Assembly: GCA_036429605.1 (NCBI GenBank) | Contig: CM071590.1 | Span: forward strand, 4,898,001-4,962,000 | Reading direction: 5' to 3' | Source: Cladobotryum mycophilum | Taxonomy: Eukaryota; Ascomycota; Sordariomycetes; Hypocreales; Hypocreaceae | Length of the DNA: 64,000 nucleotides | Part shown: piece after piece, positions 35,355 through 47,033 of the stretch | Numbering within the stretch: position 1 is the stretch's first letter | How the letters are laid out: each line of letters begins with the position of its first letter | Notes under the pieces: model-generated | Databases searched by the model: none | Told to the model about the DNA's origin: nothing | What the model saw: the letters and a program-made list of their open reading frames with translations, nothing else | Position numbers and translations under genes: made by a program

Positions 35355-36328
35355 GGTGAATTGATATTGTGGTGATTGTATATTCAAAGTAGGTAGATGC
35401 TTGTTGATGCTTTACAAACTTGGTTTTTTTGGCAGTATTAAGGCACCACTCCTCTTTATACTCGTTCCTCTGTTATAAACTGAGCTGTTACCAACTTTGC
35501 ATCCCCACAGTTGATTTCATTACACGTCATGACCGTTGTCTCGCCATGATGATCATTCGAGACAAATTGGAACCACTTATCGACGTCATAGAAAGAGCCA
35601 TGGTAACTCCCACAACGGGTTGACCAAGTCTCTCTGAACTAGCCGCACTATACGTATGAAGCCAAAGACTCTTCTCTCCACCTAATATAGAATAGATGGT
35701 CACTCTAGGAATAATGACCTATCTATAATACTGAATCTCCCAAGATTGTCTTTTCAGGGGAAACATTCTTTACTCCAAAAGTTTAGGAAATCGATTACAA
35801 TTTCAAAGACTAGCATCATCTCAACAAATACTATATACTAGGTATCTAGAGTGCTCATCTTCCCTGCCGCCGAGCGTTGGTTTGTTTTGCAAGTCTACTT
35901 GTGCTGTGCTGTTACCCTGTAGTTCTAGCTCTTGGAGTTAAATATCATAATATTGGGATGTCATCTTACTTTCTTGAATCAATTCTTGATTTTGAAAGAA
36001 AGAAAGAAGGAAATACATGTAAAAATGAGTGTAAGGCAGAATTTGCTAAGATCAATCCGTAATCATCAGATAAACCGAATTTGCTACTGAACAACACCAG
36101 TGGGTACTGTATGTTTGCACTGGTGATGATGGAGAATAAATCTTATCAGAGGACTCCATCGTAGGCAGAAACGCACGGACCACTGTCGACTCATCCGGCA
36201 AGGGCAGGCTTGAAACTGCTTTGCTTGTGAAAATAACGTCATTCACGATACTTGTCTCAGTCGAGATTCTTACAACTCAATTGACTCACCAAGGTTAATT
36301 GATATCATTTACAAATTACTTGCCCATC
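35355..36328. other. Divergent promoter region
   Basis: 974 bases between the small conserved gene (minus) and FMP46 (plus). AT-rich, no gene seen. Confidence 0.55.
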
Positions 36329-36843
36329 ATGTTCGGATTCGTAAGTACACAATGGCAGATTGTATATGTTTTGTTGAATCATTGCTAACTTACCTTTCAG
36401 TCTCGCAAGACACTCGACATTGTCACCCTCTTTCACAAGGCCGGCTCTCCGGCTTCTGTGCGAGTAGCTAATCTGCTTAAGCAAGTCTCTACTGGGGCGC
36501 AGGCAGATGCTACTACCGACAAGGGAGCTATTCAGCGTGAGCCTTTTGAGCTTAACATCACTGAAGATCACCCGACCCCCGAGCAGGTGCAGACAATCCT
36601 CCAGTACGTTGGCCAGAGTGGAGTGTCTTCAGTCATCAAAGGCGCCAGAGACGAGAAGGATGCTTTGAAGAAGTTCAAGGAGAGCAAGGAGAACCTGTTG
36701 CGGCCAGTAGTAAGTAAAATGCTGTACCTCTGATTCCATGAGAAGCTAATGGTGTTCTGTAGACTGTGGACTGGAACAAGGGTAAGGCTATTGGAGGAGA
36801 CAACGAGTCCGAGATTTTGAAGTTGCTCAACGCCCATAAATGA
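36329..36843 (+). CDS. FMP46: Fmp46-like mitochondrial redox protein (DUF1687)
   Basis: Three exons (36329-36340, 36401-36709, 36763-36843) encode 133 residues, the same length as I recall for yeast Fmp46. The family (DUF1687) is thioredoxin/arsenate-reductase-like and mitochondrial in yeast; its reaction is not established. Seen: MFGFSRKTLDIVTLFHKAGS at the start, a helix LLKQV, FELNITEDHPTPEQVQTILQ and the C-terminal RPVTVDWNKGKAIGG. The N-terminal motif lacks an obvious CxxC, so the peroxidatic cysteine expected of a redox enzyme is not visible. The first coding exon is only four codons before a GTAAGT donor. Introns of 60 and 53 bases. Identification rests on overall motif order and length. 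Confidence 0.85.
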
Positions 36844-37913
36844 AGCAGACCTCATTAGCTTGTGCACCAAGCTTTCACCTTGTATTTTCATATATACCCC
36901 CCACTCTTATAAAACACCAAAAGTATGGACATGTGTAGAAGGCTGTGAGGGGCCTCCAACTGTTGGAAGGATTCTCAGCCGTGAAAGAATGCCTTGTGGC
37001 CTCAGAAAACACTTATCGCATCACAGCTGCTCGAAAAAGGCTTCATACTGACATTCTACCACTGTGGTGACTCTGCAACCTTTATACCGCTCTACAACAT
37101 AACTGTTTCTCTGACAGGAGCAAAATCGTCGACGGCCGTTTCTTCTTTCACCATTCCAACTTAAAGGAAGACCAGATCTGGTTGCCTACATCGTAATTGA
37201 ATGCGTCGACCAGCCAACATGTGACTTCCAGTCTCCACCTCCATGCACATGCCCGACGCAACTTCGTTTGGGGTGCGTTTTGAAGTGAATGTCGGCCTTC
37301 GATCTAGGCGTTCTTCTTAATTACTCACGCTCAACACTTCCCAGGCTTTAGGCACCAGTGAGAGGAGGGGGTTGATTGTTGTTCGTGGCCTGGCTCTGGA
37401 AATTCACAGCCTTGTTTGCCAGCTGCCAGCTGCCATCTGGTGACAGCCGTCAAACGCGTGCTGAGCAAGGCTCACCTTTTCCTTTAGCTCACACAGAGGC
37501 CAAATGAATTCACTCACTCTTCTTGTTATTTGAAAAATTTCCTCCTCACCTCCCCTCATCTCGATTTTTCTTCTCCCTTCTCACCTGAAGCACGTAACCT
37601 CTACTCCCACACCATTTGCTTACCACAGACATCTCTGGATAAGCTCAAGCAATTCTTCCGTCTTTTTCGTTTGGCTCTCTTGAAAGGTTACTGTCTTCTT
37701 TTTATGGTGAATCGATTTATTTACGATACTGTGGTGTTGTATAATCTGAGAAACTAGCACTTCACGCGGGCTTCCTCATCTTCCGCGAAACACTCGCAGC
37801 TCAGGTATAATCTCTCTTGCGTCCTTGACTCCAATGCCTCACCTCGGATTGAACCTCGTCCCATGTGCTGGCTTTATTTCGGTTCGGAATCTGACAGCAT
37901 CTCAGGTTGGGCC
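36844..37913. other. Intergenic region with likely 5'-UTR intron of the next gene
   Basis: Sequence 37805-37905 looks like a 5'-UTR intron (CAG|GTATAA ... CTCAG|GTTGG), which would remove an upstream in-frame ATG at 37863. Otherwise no gene seen. Confidence 0.45.
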
Positions 37914-40900
37914 ATGGCCGAAATTGCAAGGATGAACTTGCAGCCAGCTCCTCATCCTATACTTGATGCGGTGAAATTCCCCAAAGTCCATGCCGAACAC
38001 CGGCCTCCAAGCGACCGTGCTGCATTTACCAGGTACTATCCAAATGGACTTCCTGTCGTCTACAAGATGATGAACGAGCCAAATTCAGATGGGGTTGTCC
38101 AAAACTACGTGGAAGACAACCTCCCTGTTGGCTTCTACACCAACCCACCCCCGAACGCCATGGCAGTCTTCTCGACCATCCATGGTGAGCGACCGTTTCG
38201 CAAGATGGAACATATCCTACCACAACGCAGAATTCACCTCTGGTCCGGCAATGAGATTCAGTCTGTATGCAACTCTATCCGGAAAGCATTTTGGAATGAC
38301 ATGAAGAACATGCGACAACCCTATTGCTGGGATGATTTATGGACATATTTTGATGCATATGATCTTTATACCTACGGCACACTCAATCTTTGGAATGCCA
38401 TCAACACTCTTTTTGACGAGAACAGAATCATTGCTGATGATGTGGCAAAGGAGACTGCTGCTCATATTGGCCACTGGGCAGATGAGTGGCTAGAGAAGGA
38501 AGAAAACCGAAAGAGACTGACACAATGGAATGACTCGCATGGCCCCATCTTCCTGATACTCAGCCCTAAAGATCGCGAGACTCTGGGAACGATTCAGGAC
38601 GAAGTCATTCCCTTGATTGCTAGCGCCCTTAAAGGTCGCCGTGCTTGGCTTCTTTCCAACAAAAAGGAGCAGAAACCTGAGGTACCCAATGACCTGATGT
38701 CGGCATGTAGAAACAACAATGTCGAAAACTGGCTTGGTAAGTCCTAGCTTATGCCCATTCGCTATGTAGTAGCATACTGACCAAATATTAGCTGGACAGC
38801 CCATCTTCAACAACAGCGGCCTTCCGTCGCCTCCGTCGTCAGAGCCCCATCGCGTATCTCCAAGATTAGCCAGTGCTCTAGCACCTTGCTTTGTCCATAA
38901 AGGACACTACTACTATCTTCTATCTAACGTCCCGCGGCCAACTGAGCGGCCAACTGAGCGCCGGAAGCAGGCGACTAGCCAAATTGTGCAGGAATTGCAA
39001 AAGTCTGCTGCAGCGGCTACTACAAAGAGGCAGCCCGAGGCGCTGAAGGTGATAATTGCGAACGGAAGCAGCATATTACCATCTTCATCTGTATCAGTGA
39101 GTGTCGCGAACGAAGAGAGACCTGCTGAGCATCAATCTGCCAGTGAGATCCAGGAACCCGCGCCGCAGGAAATATCTGTTGATCTTCCACATCCCAAGAA
39201 ACAGTCGAAACGAGAGACTGGAGTAGGTCAACATGTACCAGAGGACAGAGTGAGCACCATCTCTATCAAGTCGAGTCCAAGCTCTGAATTGCCGACCTTG
39301 TCAATGGGAACTCAAGCATCACCAGACAATATGCCACTAGAGACCGATGTAGCAATTCAACCAACGTGTGCGCAGCCTGCCACCCTGATTGTGACTCAAC
39401 CACAGCCGGGAACAGGTAGTGCTTCAGTTATTCCGATCAGCACAAGATATCCCACGAAACGAGTTGAACTTCCTGCCCGCCCCCTCTCCCTTGGTGAAAG
39501 AGCAACCTGCTTAGGAAGTGGGAACAGCTACCTCACAAGGGAGCAGGCCTAGGATAGTAGATAATGATGCAAAGCTGGCAGGAGATGAGCCTTTACTGGG
39601 AAAACAGAATGCATCACAAGATATCGGCCAGTCAGATAATCTCAACACGGCTCCACGAAACCAGACGGCCAAACAACAGCCACCAATGGAGAGAAAGCTT
39701 CCATCACAAACTGGAGCACTTGCGAGAACCGAATCCAATATGCCTGGGAAGAATGGCCCGCAAAGTGCTACTAACCAACCAGCCCAGCAGCCTTTCTATA
39801 TGCAACCAGATGAGGGAATACTGCAGCGTCGAATGAAGGCCAACATCATCGTCGCACACCAAAACGAAGGGGCTTCCGGCAGTTCTGAACAACTGCCACA
39901 GCCTCAAGCCTCATTTAGAAGCTATTCTGGGGGCAAACCTACGGCACCACCTCTACCTTTCCCTATTCCAGCACCCCCTCACACAGCTGTGCCTATTATG
40001 CCACATGGTAATCGTATTCAAAGTAACGAAAGAAAATGGGTATCTGGTGATAACCCCCGAGTTGAATCTTCCAACAGCCAACCGCAGACGCCATCACGGG
40101 CGGGAAACCGCCGCAACAAGGACATCGTTGGCAATCGCCGAGCGTCTCAAGGCCAGAAGTCCGGTAACCATATGCCTTCCCAGCAGACGGACGCCCAGAT
40201 TAGTCAAGGTGAACACACATCCTGGAAGTCACGGCGCAACAATAACTCCGTCTCCCAACCAGACATGCATCAAAATGTCTGCCGTAACCCCATGTCAGCA
40301 CAGTTTGAATATGTTCCCTGCAGCTGCTCGCAGTGCAACGAGCGTAACAGGAGCATCTGGGTACGAGTTGAGTCCGAAATACCGCAGAGGAAAGTCAGGG
40401 AGATTCAGACTCGTCTCAAGTTTGGGCTGGGAAATAGATTTGGCGGTGTCCAAGAAGTCTGTCAGGTAGCTTCTACAAGTGGAAATGCGTTCGTTGTGAG
40501 GTAAGAAGAAGATCATTTTCAAGGTCGTGTTCACCCGAGATATTCTGACAGAGAAATAGGTTCGTGAATGAATCGTCAGTGCCTGAAGCTCTTTGCTTTG
40601 GGAAGGGCATCATACCCGAGAGAGACCTGAAGATTACGATTTCACCCGTGTTTCGATCCAAGTGGCTTAACACAACATGGCCACAAGTCGACAAGAACCG
40701 AGCAATGTCCATTGAAAAGCAGCAACAGCCGCGCGCTTTCCAAGCTCTGCCAAATTTCAGTTTCCCTGTCGCGGCTCCTTTTATCAGTCCTCAGATGGTA
40801 CCAGGACATCCTGTCGCGCCGGTTTTCGGCCATCCTGCTTTGCATCATCCTCTACCTGGAGTCCCCCTTGTACGAGGGGTTTTATCGCAGCAGCAGTCTC

Positions 40901-43360
40901 CTCCGGGACCTCATGTCCCACCTCCTGGATTCGTTCGACCGGGAGTGATATTTCCTACCCATATTGCTTATCCCATGAAACCAGCTCCCATTGATCCTCA
41001 AGCCCCTAAGGAGGACCCGAAGAAGACTGAAGTGACAGCCGTGACTCCTCACAAACGAAACCATGGAGAGAATGCTGAGATAGTTAAAGATGCATACTCA
41101 CAGTCAAAGCTGCCATTTGAGGAAGCCTTGAGCGATGACTCAGGTATTGACAATGTAGCCATGGCAACACCTAAGACTAACGATAGCAAATCTTCTGCTA
41201 CGGCAAAGGCACGAGTTTTGCTGCCATCCCCTACTTCTCGGGAGAAGGGCTCCCCGGCGAAGGGCGACGCAAGAGATTCACAGAAAGATAAGGTGGTTGT
41301 AACAGAGGAACCTCACGCTGCAACAGAGAAGCTAGAGGATATTGCCCAAATGCCTTCGTCCGGCAGCCTGAGCGAAACCGTCAAGAATAAAGAAGCTGCC
41401 GAGAAAGCGGTCGTTCAGGGTGGTGGCAAACATGGTCCATCTATATCTGGTTGCCAGGTCCAAGCTAAGGAAGTCGCATTGCTAGAAGAAAGAACTGCAT
41501 CTCTTCCTACGAAGCCTTCTGGAAAGCCAATCCCGGAAAGTAGTCGCCAGGTTAGCCATGTTCGAGTTTCTAGCAAATTCACAGAGGAGGAGATTAGGGG
41601 CCGAAAACAGGCATGGGGTAGGATCCCTATGCCACTGGATCCGCGAAAGTCCAAGAAGCCAGTAGCTGCGATCGTCACAAACTCATGCCCCAAGGTCAGA
41701 AATCTAGGGGAGCCTTCTAATGGTGACGCAGCGGAAGGGGACGCAGCGAAAGTGGCAACTCCAGCTCAGGAGATCGATGAAGGTATCCAAAACCAGCATT
41801 TGGACACCAAACCAGATCCTGCCAAGAGACTTGGAGAGGCCAATACCAAGACTTCCAAGACAGCTAAAAAGATCCAGTCGGCCTTGAGCCCAAGGCCGTC
41901 AAGAGAAGCCTCCCAGTTGTGAATGTGGACAGAAGCAAAGAAAACTCTCCTGCCAAGCCAAAGCGGACTGAGGTGAAGCAAGCTCAAAAGTCTCAACCAG
42001 AGATGCCTAGCGCGACTGAAAGTAGAAAACCCCCATCAAACCTCTGTCTCTTCAACAGAGAGAAGAAAGACTGACAGCTGTTGTCTTGCAACATATGGAA
42101 AAGTTGCGCAAACCAGAGAAGCCCAAGAACGCCGCCCGCGTGGAGTCTTTGGCTTCAACTGAGTCAAAGTCCAAGGAGAAGGCAACACAAGCTGCTGGAA
42201 ACGATGCTGGTTCTGATGGACTTCGACAGGCGAAGCGCAAGTCTAAGAATAAGAAGAAGAATAAGCCAAAGAAGAACCACCAAGCAACCACTTCAGACGC
42301 AATATCAAAGGAGGGCGAGACTGTAGATACTTCTCCGACCAAGCTGATCCATCCTGTATCTGTTCTTGCAAAATCAGGAAAGTTGACTGAGCTTACTGAC
42401 AGTCGCACCGCTTCACCACAAGCTTCTGGTTCTGGCGTGTACACTCCTGACTCTTGGTCCCCGGTTAAGCGGCCCGTCGAGGACGTAGCTTCGCGAGCAC
42501 CATCTGTAACAGCGAAGCGCAACAAGCACGAAAAGGAGTTGGAGATTGAAGAAGAGGTGAAAAAACTTGGTGAGGAACAGCCGATGCCTAGTTCACGAAA
42601 TCAGTACCAGTATGATACCTTGCCCCGTGATCGCCGGGACTACAGAAGCAACACTGGTGGTGGTACCCTGCGAATTCCGAAGAAGAGGAGGACTCGAGCT
42701 CTTGGTGTCAACACGTTTGAGGCGCCAAAGTCTGTCGGGCGGGCGCCGCCTTCATCCGAGTTTGACTTTGAGGTTCCTGCTCCGCCATCAATGAGCAAAG
42801 TCGAGAAGCCCGAGGAGAAGGAAACGCCCGCGACGAAGAGTCGATTAAACCCAATGGCCCAATCCTTTTCCTCGCCCACCAAGAGAGTGGCTTCACCCAG
42901 GAACCCGAGCCCCCACCAGGAGAGTTTGCCAGGGAGTAGAACGCGAACGCCGTCTTCTGCATCGACGGCGACTCTTCAGGATACATCACCAGGCGTAGAA
43001 GATGTTCCGGCTTCTCCAGGCGAAGAAGAACCGAAGAAGAAGATGTCACTATCAAAGGAAACAACGGAGAAGCAGCCCGTACCCAGAACCAAGACTCCTG
43101 AAGATGAGCCAAATCAGCAACTGGATCCCAGCTCATCCAAGAGAAGCTCGAGGAACAGCAGCGGCAAAGGAAGACACAAAAGGGGCGAGACCAGCAAAGA
43201 TGTCTCTGCTACTCCCACCAGCACACCCAAAAAGGAGGCGTGGAAGAAGAAAGTCCCGTTGAATATGGACGATTGGCCCTCGTTGCCGATGCCTCGCGGA
43301 CGGGCGAATACGTTGCCGCCGACGGCGAGCAAATGGGGACAGGGTTCGCCTACAAAATGA
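37914..43360 (+). CDS. Very large Ser/Pro/Lys-rich fungal protein, possible RRM-like segment
   Basis: I do not recognise a named family. Exons: 37914-38736, 38792-39415, 39528-40500, 40560-43360, about 1740 residues after adding one base at each of two runs (A5 41866-41870 and C5 42030-42034). N-terminal about 270 residues are folded-looking (WSGNEIQSVCNSIRKAFWND, FLILSPKDRETLG). Near residues 760-850 is a compact region, EYVPCSCSQCNERNRSIWVR ... LKFGLGNRFGGVQ ... FVVRFVNESSVPEALCFGKG ... KITISPVFRSKW, with the alternation of an RRM-like fold preceded by a cysteine trio. The rest is disordered, with basic KSKNKKKNKPKKN and a C-terminal MDDWPSLPMPRGRANTL. An RNA- or chromatin-linked nuclear role is only an inference. 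The 39416-39527 intron is weak. Start 37914 chosen for its context; 37863 is an alternative. Confidence 0.72.
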
Positions 43361-43947
43361 GTGATGCTGGTTCATGAAGGGCTATGGGGGAAACGAGGGT
43401 ATTAGGGGGAAGATCCGACGAGTAGAAGAAGACTTGGGCGATATGGAAAGGGGGAAGGTGTGGAATATCGTCATTTTGCTTTTGGTTGACTTTACAGCAG
43501 TGGCTTTACATGCTCTTCAAGTAGACATATTCAGTTTGTACCTACCTACCATAATCTATGTATAGCTTGCCTATCGTCTTGGTAGGGTATGTTTTGCGCC
43601 TCTGGCATATTCCGCTAATTTCACTTATCGAGTGATGATTGTCACTTGGTGATACTCACCTGATATTCTGCCGAGCAGATCAATTCTGGCCAGGTACTAT
43701 AAGTAATGTCTGTAACATGACAATCTTATATCTTGCCATAACTCATATCTTGTCATAACTTATACGTATAGTCATCCATTGCAGGAACCAGAGATGAGTC
43801 GGTATCATGAATTGGTCCAATCCTTTTTCTATGCCCGATTATGTACAATGGCGTTTCTTTCTTTGTCGTTTATGCCTCATGCCCCCCAAGTTTCCCGCAC
43901 TCTTTCCCCCACGCTCTGATGTTATTTCTCTCTCTTTCTCTCCCTCT
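43361..43947. other. Convergent 3' intergenic region
   Basis: 587 bases between two stop codons. No gene seen. Confidence 0.6.
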
Positions 43948-44403
43948 CTATTGTTCCTTGACCAACCCCGTGACGGTATCCTCAATCTGCTTGTCCGAGA
44001 GACCCTCGAGGGAGTGTGACTTTTCGGTTCCAAAGTCGTATCTGGCGTAGATCTTGGGGATGGTGCCGGCGGCTTCGCGCAGTAGGATGGGGGTGTTGGG
44101 GTTGTGCTTCTTCATGACGGGGTATGACTTGGTGAGGAAAGATCTTGAGAGAGAGAGAGAGAGAGAGGGCGTGTTAGCTATTTGTTTTGTTTTGTCTTGT
44201 CGCTTAATCCATGCGTCTTCCCCACGACATTCAAGATGACAAGAAGTGTTTTTTTCAAACATCTTGTTTTTATACAATGGCGATTGAAAGATGGATGGGG
44301 ATAAAAACATAACGTACCGAACAGCGGCGCTGTGCTCAGATGTCTGGCAGAACAGGAAGCGCACCTCCTTGAGGGACTTTGTGAAAGCGTACTTGGCCGA
44401 CAT
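43948..44403 (-). CDS. NDUFA2: NADH dehydrogenase (complex I) subunit NDUFA2/B8
   Basis: Two exons (44318-44403 and 43948-44143; 174-base intron, GTACGT donor) encode 93 residues, a typical length. NDUFA2 is an accessory subunit with thioredoxin fold in the matrix arm of complex I. Core sequence: MSAKYAFTKSLKEVRFLFCQ, TSEHSAAVRSFL, YPVMKKHNPNTPILLREA, FGTEKSHSLEGLSD, and a C-terminal EDTVTGLVKEQ. The first cysteine in LFCQ is the conserved one. The intron contains a GA microsatellite. It is head-to-head with MPC2, 645 bases away. Confidence 0.95.
   Translation of the reverse strand: MSAKYAFTKSLKEVRFLFCQTSEHSAAVRYVMFLSPSIFQSPLYKNKMFEKNTSCHLECRGEDAWIKRQDKTKQIANTPSLSLSLSRSFLTKSYPVMKKHNPNTPILLREAAGTIPKIYARYDFGTEKSHSLEGLSDKQIEDTVTGLVKEQ
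44146..44168. repeat. (GA)n microsatellite in NDUFA2 intron
   Basis: Uninterrupted GA dinucleotides immediately upstream of the acceptor on the gene strand (CT tract), where they serve as its pyrimidine tract. Confidence 0.9.
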
Positions 44404-45048
44404 GATGTAGAGGAAGAGAGGAAGCGTATAGCCCGGGGTGGCTCAATTGCAAGGGGGGAGCAAGCGTGGAAGGGGAGGGGATCTTGAATTGCACGTCGTC
44501 GTCGTCGTCGTCGAGTAGAATTACGGCAGTTTGGCAAGATGTCGCGGTTAATTACTAAACGTGCATAAACCCCCCAAAAAGGTTTGCATAATATGGATTG
44601 CATAAGTATTTCATGCATAATAATTCCCGATCGCTCACTTGTACCTTTCCGTTGTACCTTTTTCTGCGGCTCAACTTCGGAGGGACTGACCGGGAATAAT
44701 TTGGGGGGGGGGATCTTTGAAGATTCCCGCCCATAATCGGAACATTCCCAACATACTGGGACTGGGGCTGGGCTTGGTTCGTGCATCGCCAGCTCGAAAC
44801 CTCTTTCTTCTTCCCTTTTCACACACACACACACAGACACTCTCTCTCGCTGCGTTAAAAAGCAAACATCGCCACCTCCCCTCTGGCATTCCAATTCCTT
44901 GCAAAACTGTACGTCAACGTCTTTTTCTACCGGTTTCGCATTCTCAGAGCCGTTACTGCGCAATCCGATCTCTCTCTTTCTCCCTCTATACATATATGAC
45001 ATACATATCTTATATACACACATATAAGTCTAACCCAAGAACAGAACA
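44404..45048. promoter_or_regulatory. Shared divergent promoter of NDUFA2 and MPC2
   Basis: 645 bases lie between the two start codons. Contains a CGT run near 44502, a G11 run near 44702, a CA run near 44821 and CT-rich leaders on the MPC2 side. No third gene fits. Joint control of two mitochondrial genes is an inference from head-to-head layout. Confidence 0.5.
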
Positions 45049-45759
45049 ATGTCATCAACAAGCAGCATCCTCCGCGCCGCCAGGCCAGCCTTCCGCCAGG
45101 CCTTTGCCTCCAGACCCGCCGCCCAGGGACAGCGATTCAACCAGCAGTTCTTCCGCCAGAACAACAGCAAGAGATGGCAGAGCACCACGTCCGACGCCGC
45201 CGGCCAGAGCTGGTTCAAGCGTGCCTGGGAGAGCGAGGTCGGCGTCAAGACGGTCCATTTCTGGGCCCCTGTCATGAAGGTGCGTTTTTCTTTCCTTGGA
45301 GTAGCTTTCGGCGGTTCGCAAGATCGGACGATATATATATATATATATGCTTGTTTGGTTTTATAGTGCTAACATGAGGATTCGGTGTGTAGTGGGCTCT
45401 CGTCCTGGCTGGCATTTCTGACTTTGCGCGTCCCGCCGAGAAGCTCTCCTTCACTCAGAACTTTGCATTGACCTGCACCGGCATCATCTGGACACGATGG
45501 TGCCTCATCATCAAGCCCAAGAACTACCTGTAAGTCCCCCAACAAGAAACCACCCAAAAGACTAGCTAGTTGTATCCATCATCATCACTCAGCAAGAGCT
45601 GTATGTGCTAACCCTCATCGTCCCTTTAGGCTCGCCGCCGTCAACTTCTTCCTCGGTCTCGTTGGCATCACTCAGCTTACCCGTATCACGATGCATAACT
45701 CTGCCGAAAAGAAGAAGGCCGCCGAGGCCATCGAGAACCCCACCCCCACCACCGCTTAG
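45049..45759 (+). CDS. MPC2: Mitochondrial pyruvate carrier subunit (MPC2/MPC3 type)
   Basis: Three exons (45049-45279, 45393-45529, 45630-45759) encode 165 residues. Mpc2/3 forms a heterodimer with Mpc1 in the inner mitochondrial membrane and imports pyruvate. The first about 45 residues are an Arg/Ala/Ser-rich, acid-free presequence ending near RWQSTT. The carrier follows: VHFWAPVMKWALVLAGISDF, ARPAEKLSFTQNFALTCTG, IIWTRWCLIIKPKNYLLAAV and NFFLGLVGITQLTRI, with the family's WAP..KW and F.LTCTG..W motifs. Introns of 113 and 100 bases, phases agree; one has an (AT)n run at 45331-45348, the other a CTAAC branch. Slightly longer than yeast proteins because of the presequence. Confidence 0.95.
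45331..45348. repeat. (AT)n microsatellite in MPC2 intron 1
   Basis: Nine AT units in the first intron. Confidence 0.9.
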
Positions 45760-47033
45760 ATTCTTCCGCCTTTCAAGGACGGTACAACTTCCAAGATATA
45801 CTTCTTTCAATATAATCAAAACACTACGATAGATGAATTCTCATGTCCAAAGGGGGTGGGTGGTTTGGCTGGTGACCATTTTTTTCCTTTTTGAGGGCTT
45901 CCTCTCTTCTTCTTCAAATCTGCCTTTGCCCTTTTTTTGTTTTTGTTTTTCTTTGGCCATTTGTCTTGCAGGTTTAACCAAGGGGGAAGACTGGCTTAGA
46001 CGATGGATGAGATTAATCCCAGGCTTTTCTTACTCCATGTATATTGCCCGAATTTAAGGAGGGAGAGGGGACTCATAGATTTCTTGCGGATGGGGCCACG
46101 GCAGCAATGTCCGCTGAAATAGCATTGTTCTTTGTTTTACTACTTTTGGAGAGTAATCACCATGATTTGATGCTTTGTATGATGCTTGGATCTGATGATG
46201 GTTACACAATCATATACCCCATCATGTTTGCTCTTACAGTCTTCCTACATACTACATGTCATCCGTATCCCAAAGCGTTTGTTCACGTACCCTACGCTCA
46301 TAGTTGCACGATACTATTGGGAGGAGTGGGCTCAGACTTGAATCAGCTAAACTGTAGGTAATCATGAAGGACTTTTCAACACTTGAAAATCTTCACGCAT
46401 AACCAAGTCTACTCTACTCCAAAACGTTCCTTCACATCAAAGGTAGATGAGGATTCTTTTGTTATTTTTTGAGACTACATTCGTGCCAAACGTATAAAAA
46501 GAAAAATGGTATATATGTAAAAAGAAAAAAGAAATAACACTCCCCGGGCACTAATACCTCCCAAAAAAAGGACTACAACCACCTCATATATCCAGTTTCC
46601 ATCGTCCATCACGGCCCCCCTACTATTTCCTCCATGACTTGAGAGTTATCTTCCACCACCAACCAACCCCTCCCCCAAACGCCGCGCATAAAAATAAGCC
46701 TCTCCTAAAGAAAAGAAGAGAAAAATGAAAAGAAAAAAAAACAACAAGAATCCAAACCAAGAGAGTTTTTTTTCGAAGAAAAAGGCGAGTTGCCTCTTGT
46801 CCGAGACAAAAAGGAAGGGCTGTGAGTAAAGATGAAGCGGGTTCCATCATGGCAGACCAGCTACCCTGATGATTGGATAGCCCCCCTGTGTAGACAGGTA
46901 TCCGAGATGTTGCGTGCAAGTCATGACCATACATATATTTCCCGTTGCAAATAGGTTGTGTGCAGGAGCCGTAGAGTAAGTCTTCCCCTTATCCATCATG
47001 TCGTGTCGTTAAAGCATCGTTGGCCGTGAGCAA
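45760..47033. other. Convergent 3' intergenic region MPC2 / ROM2
   Basis: 1.27 kb with T- and A-rich tracts. Open frames are short and unrecognised. No gene called. Confidence 0.55.
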
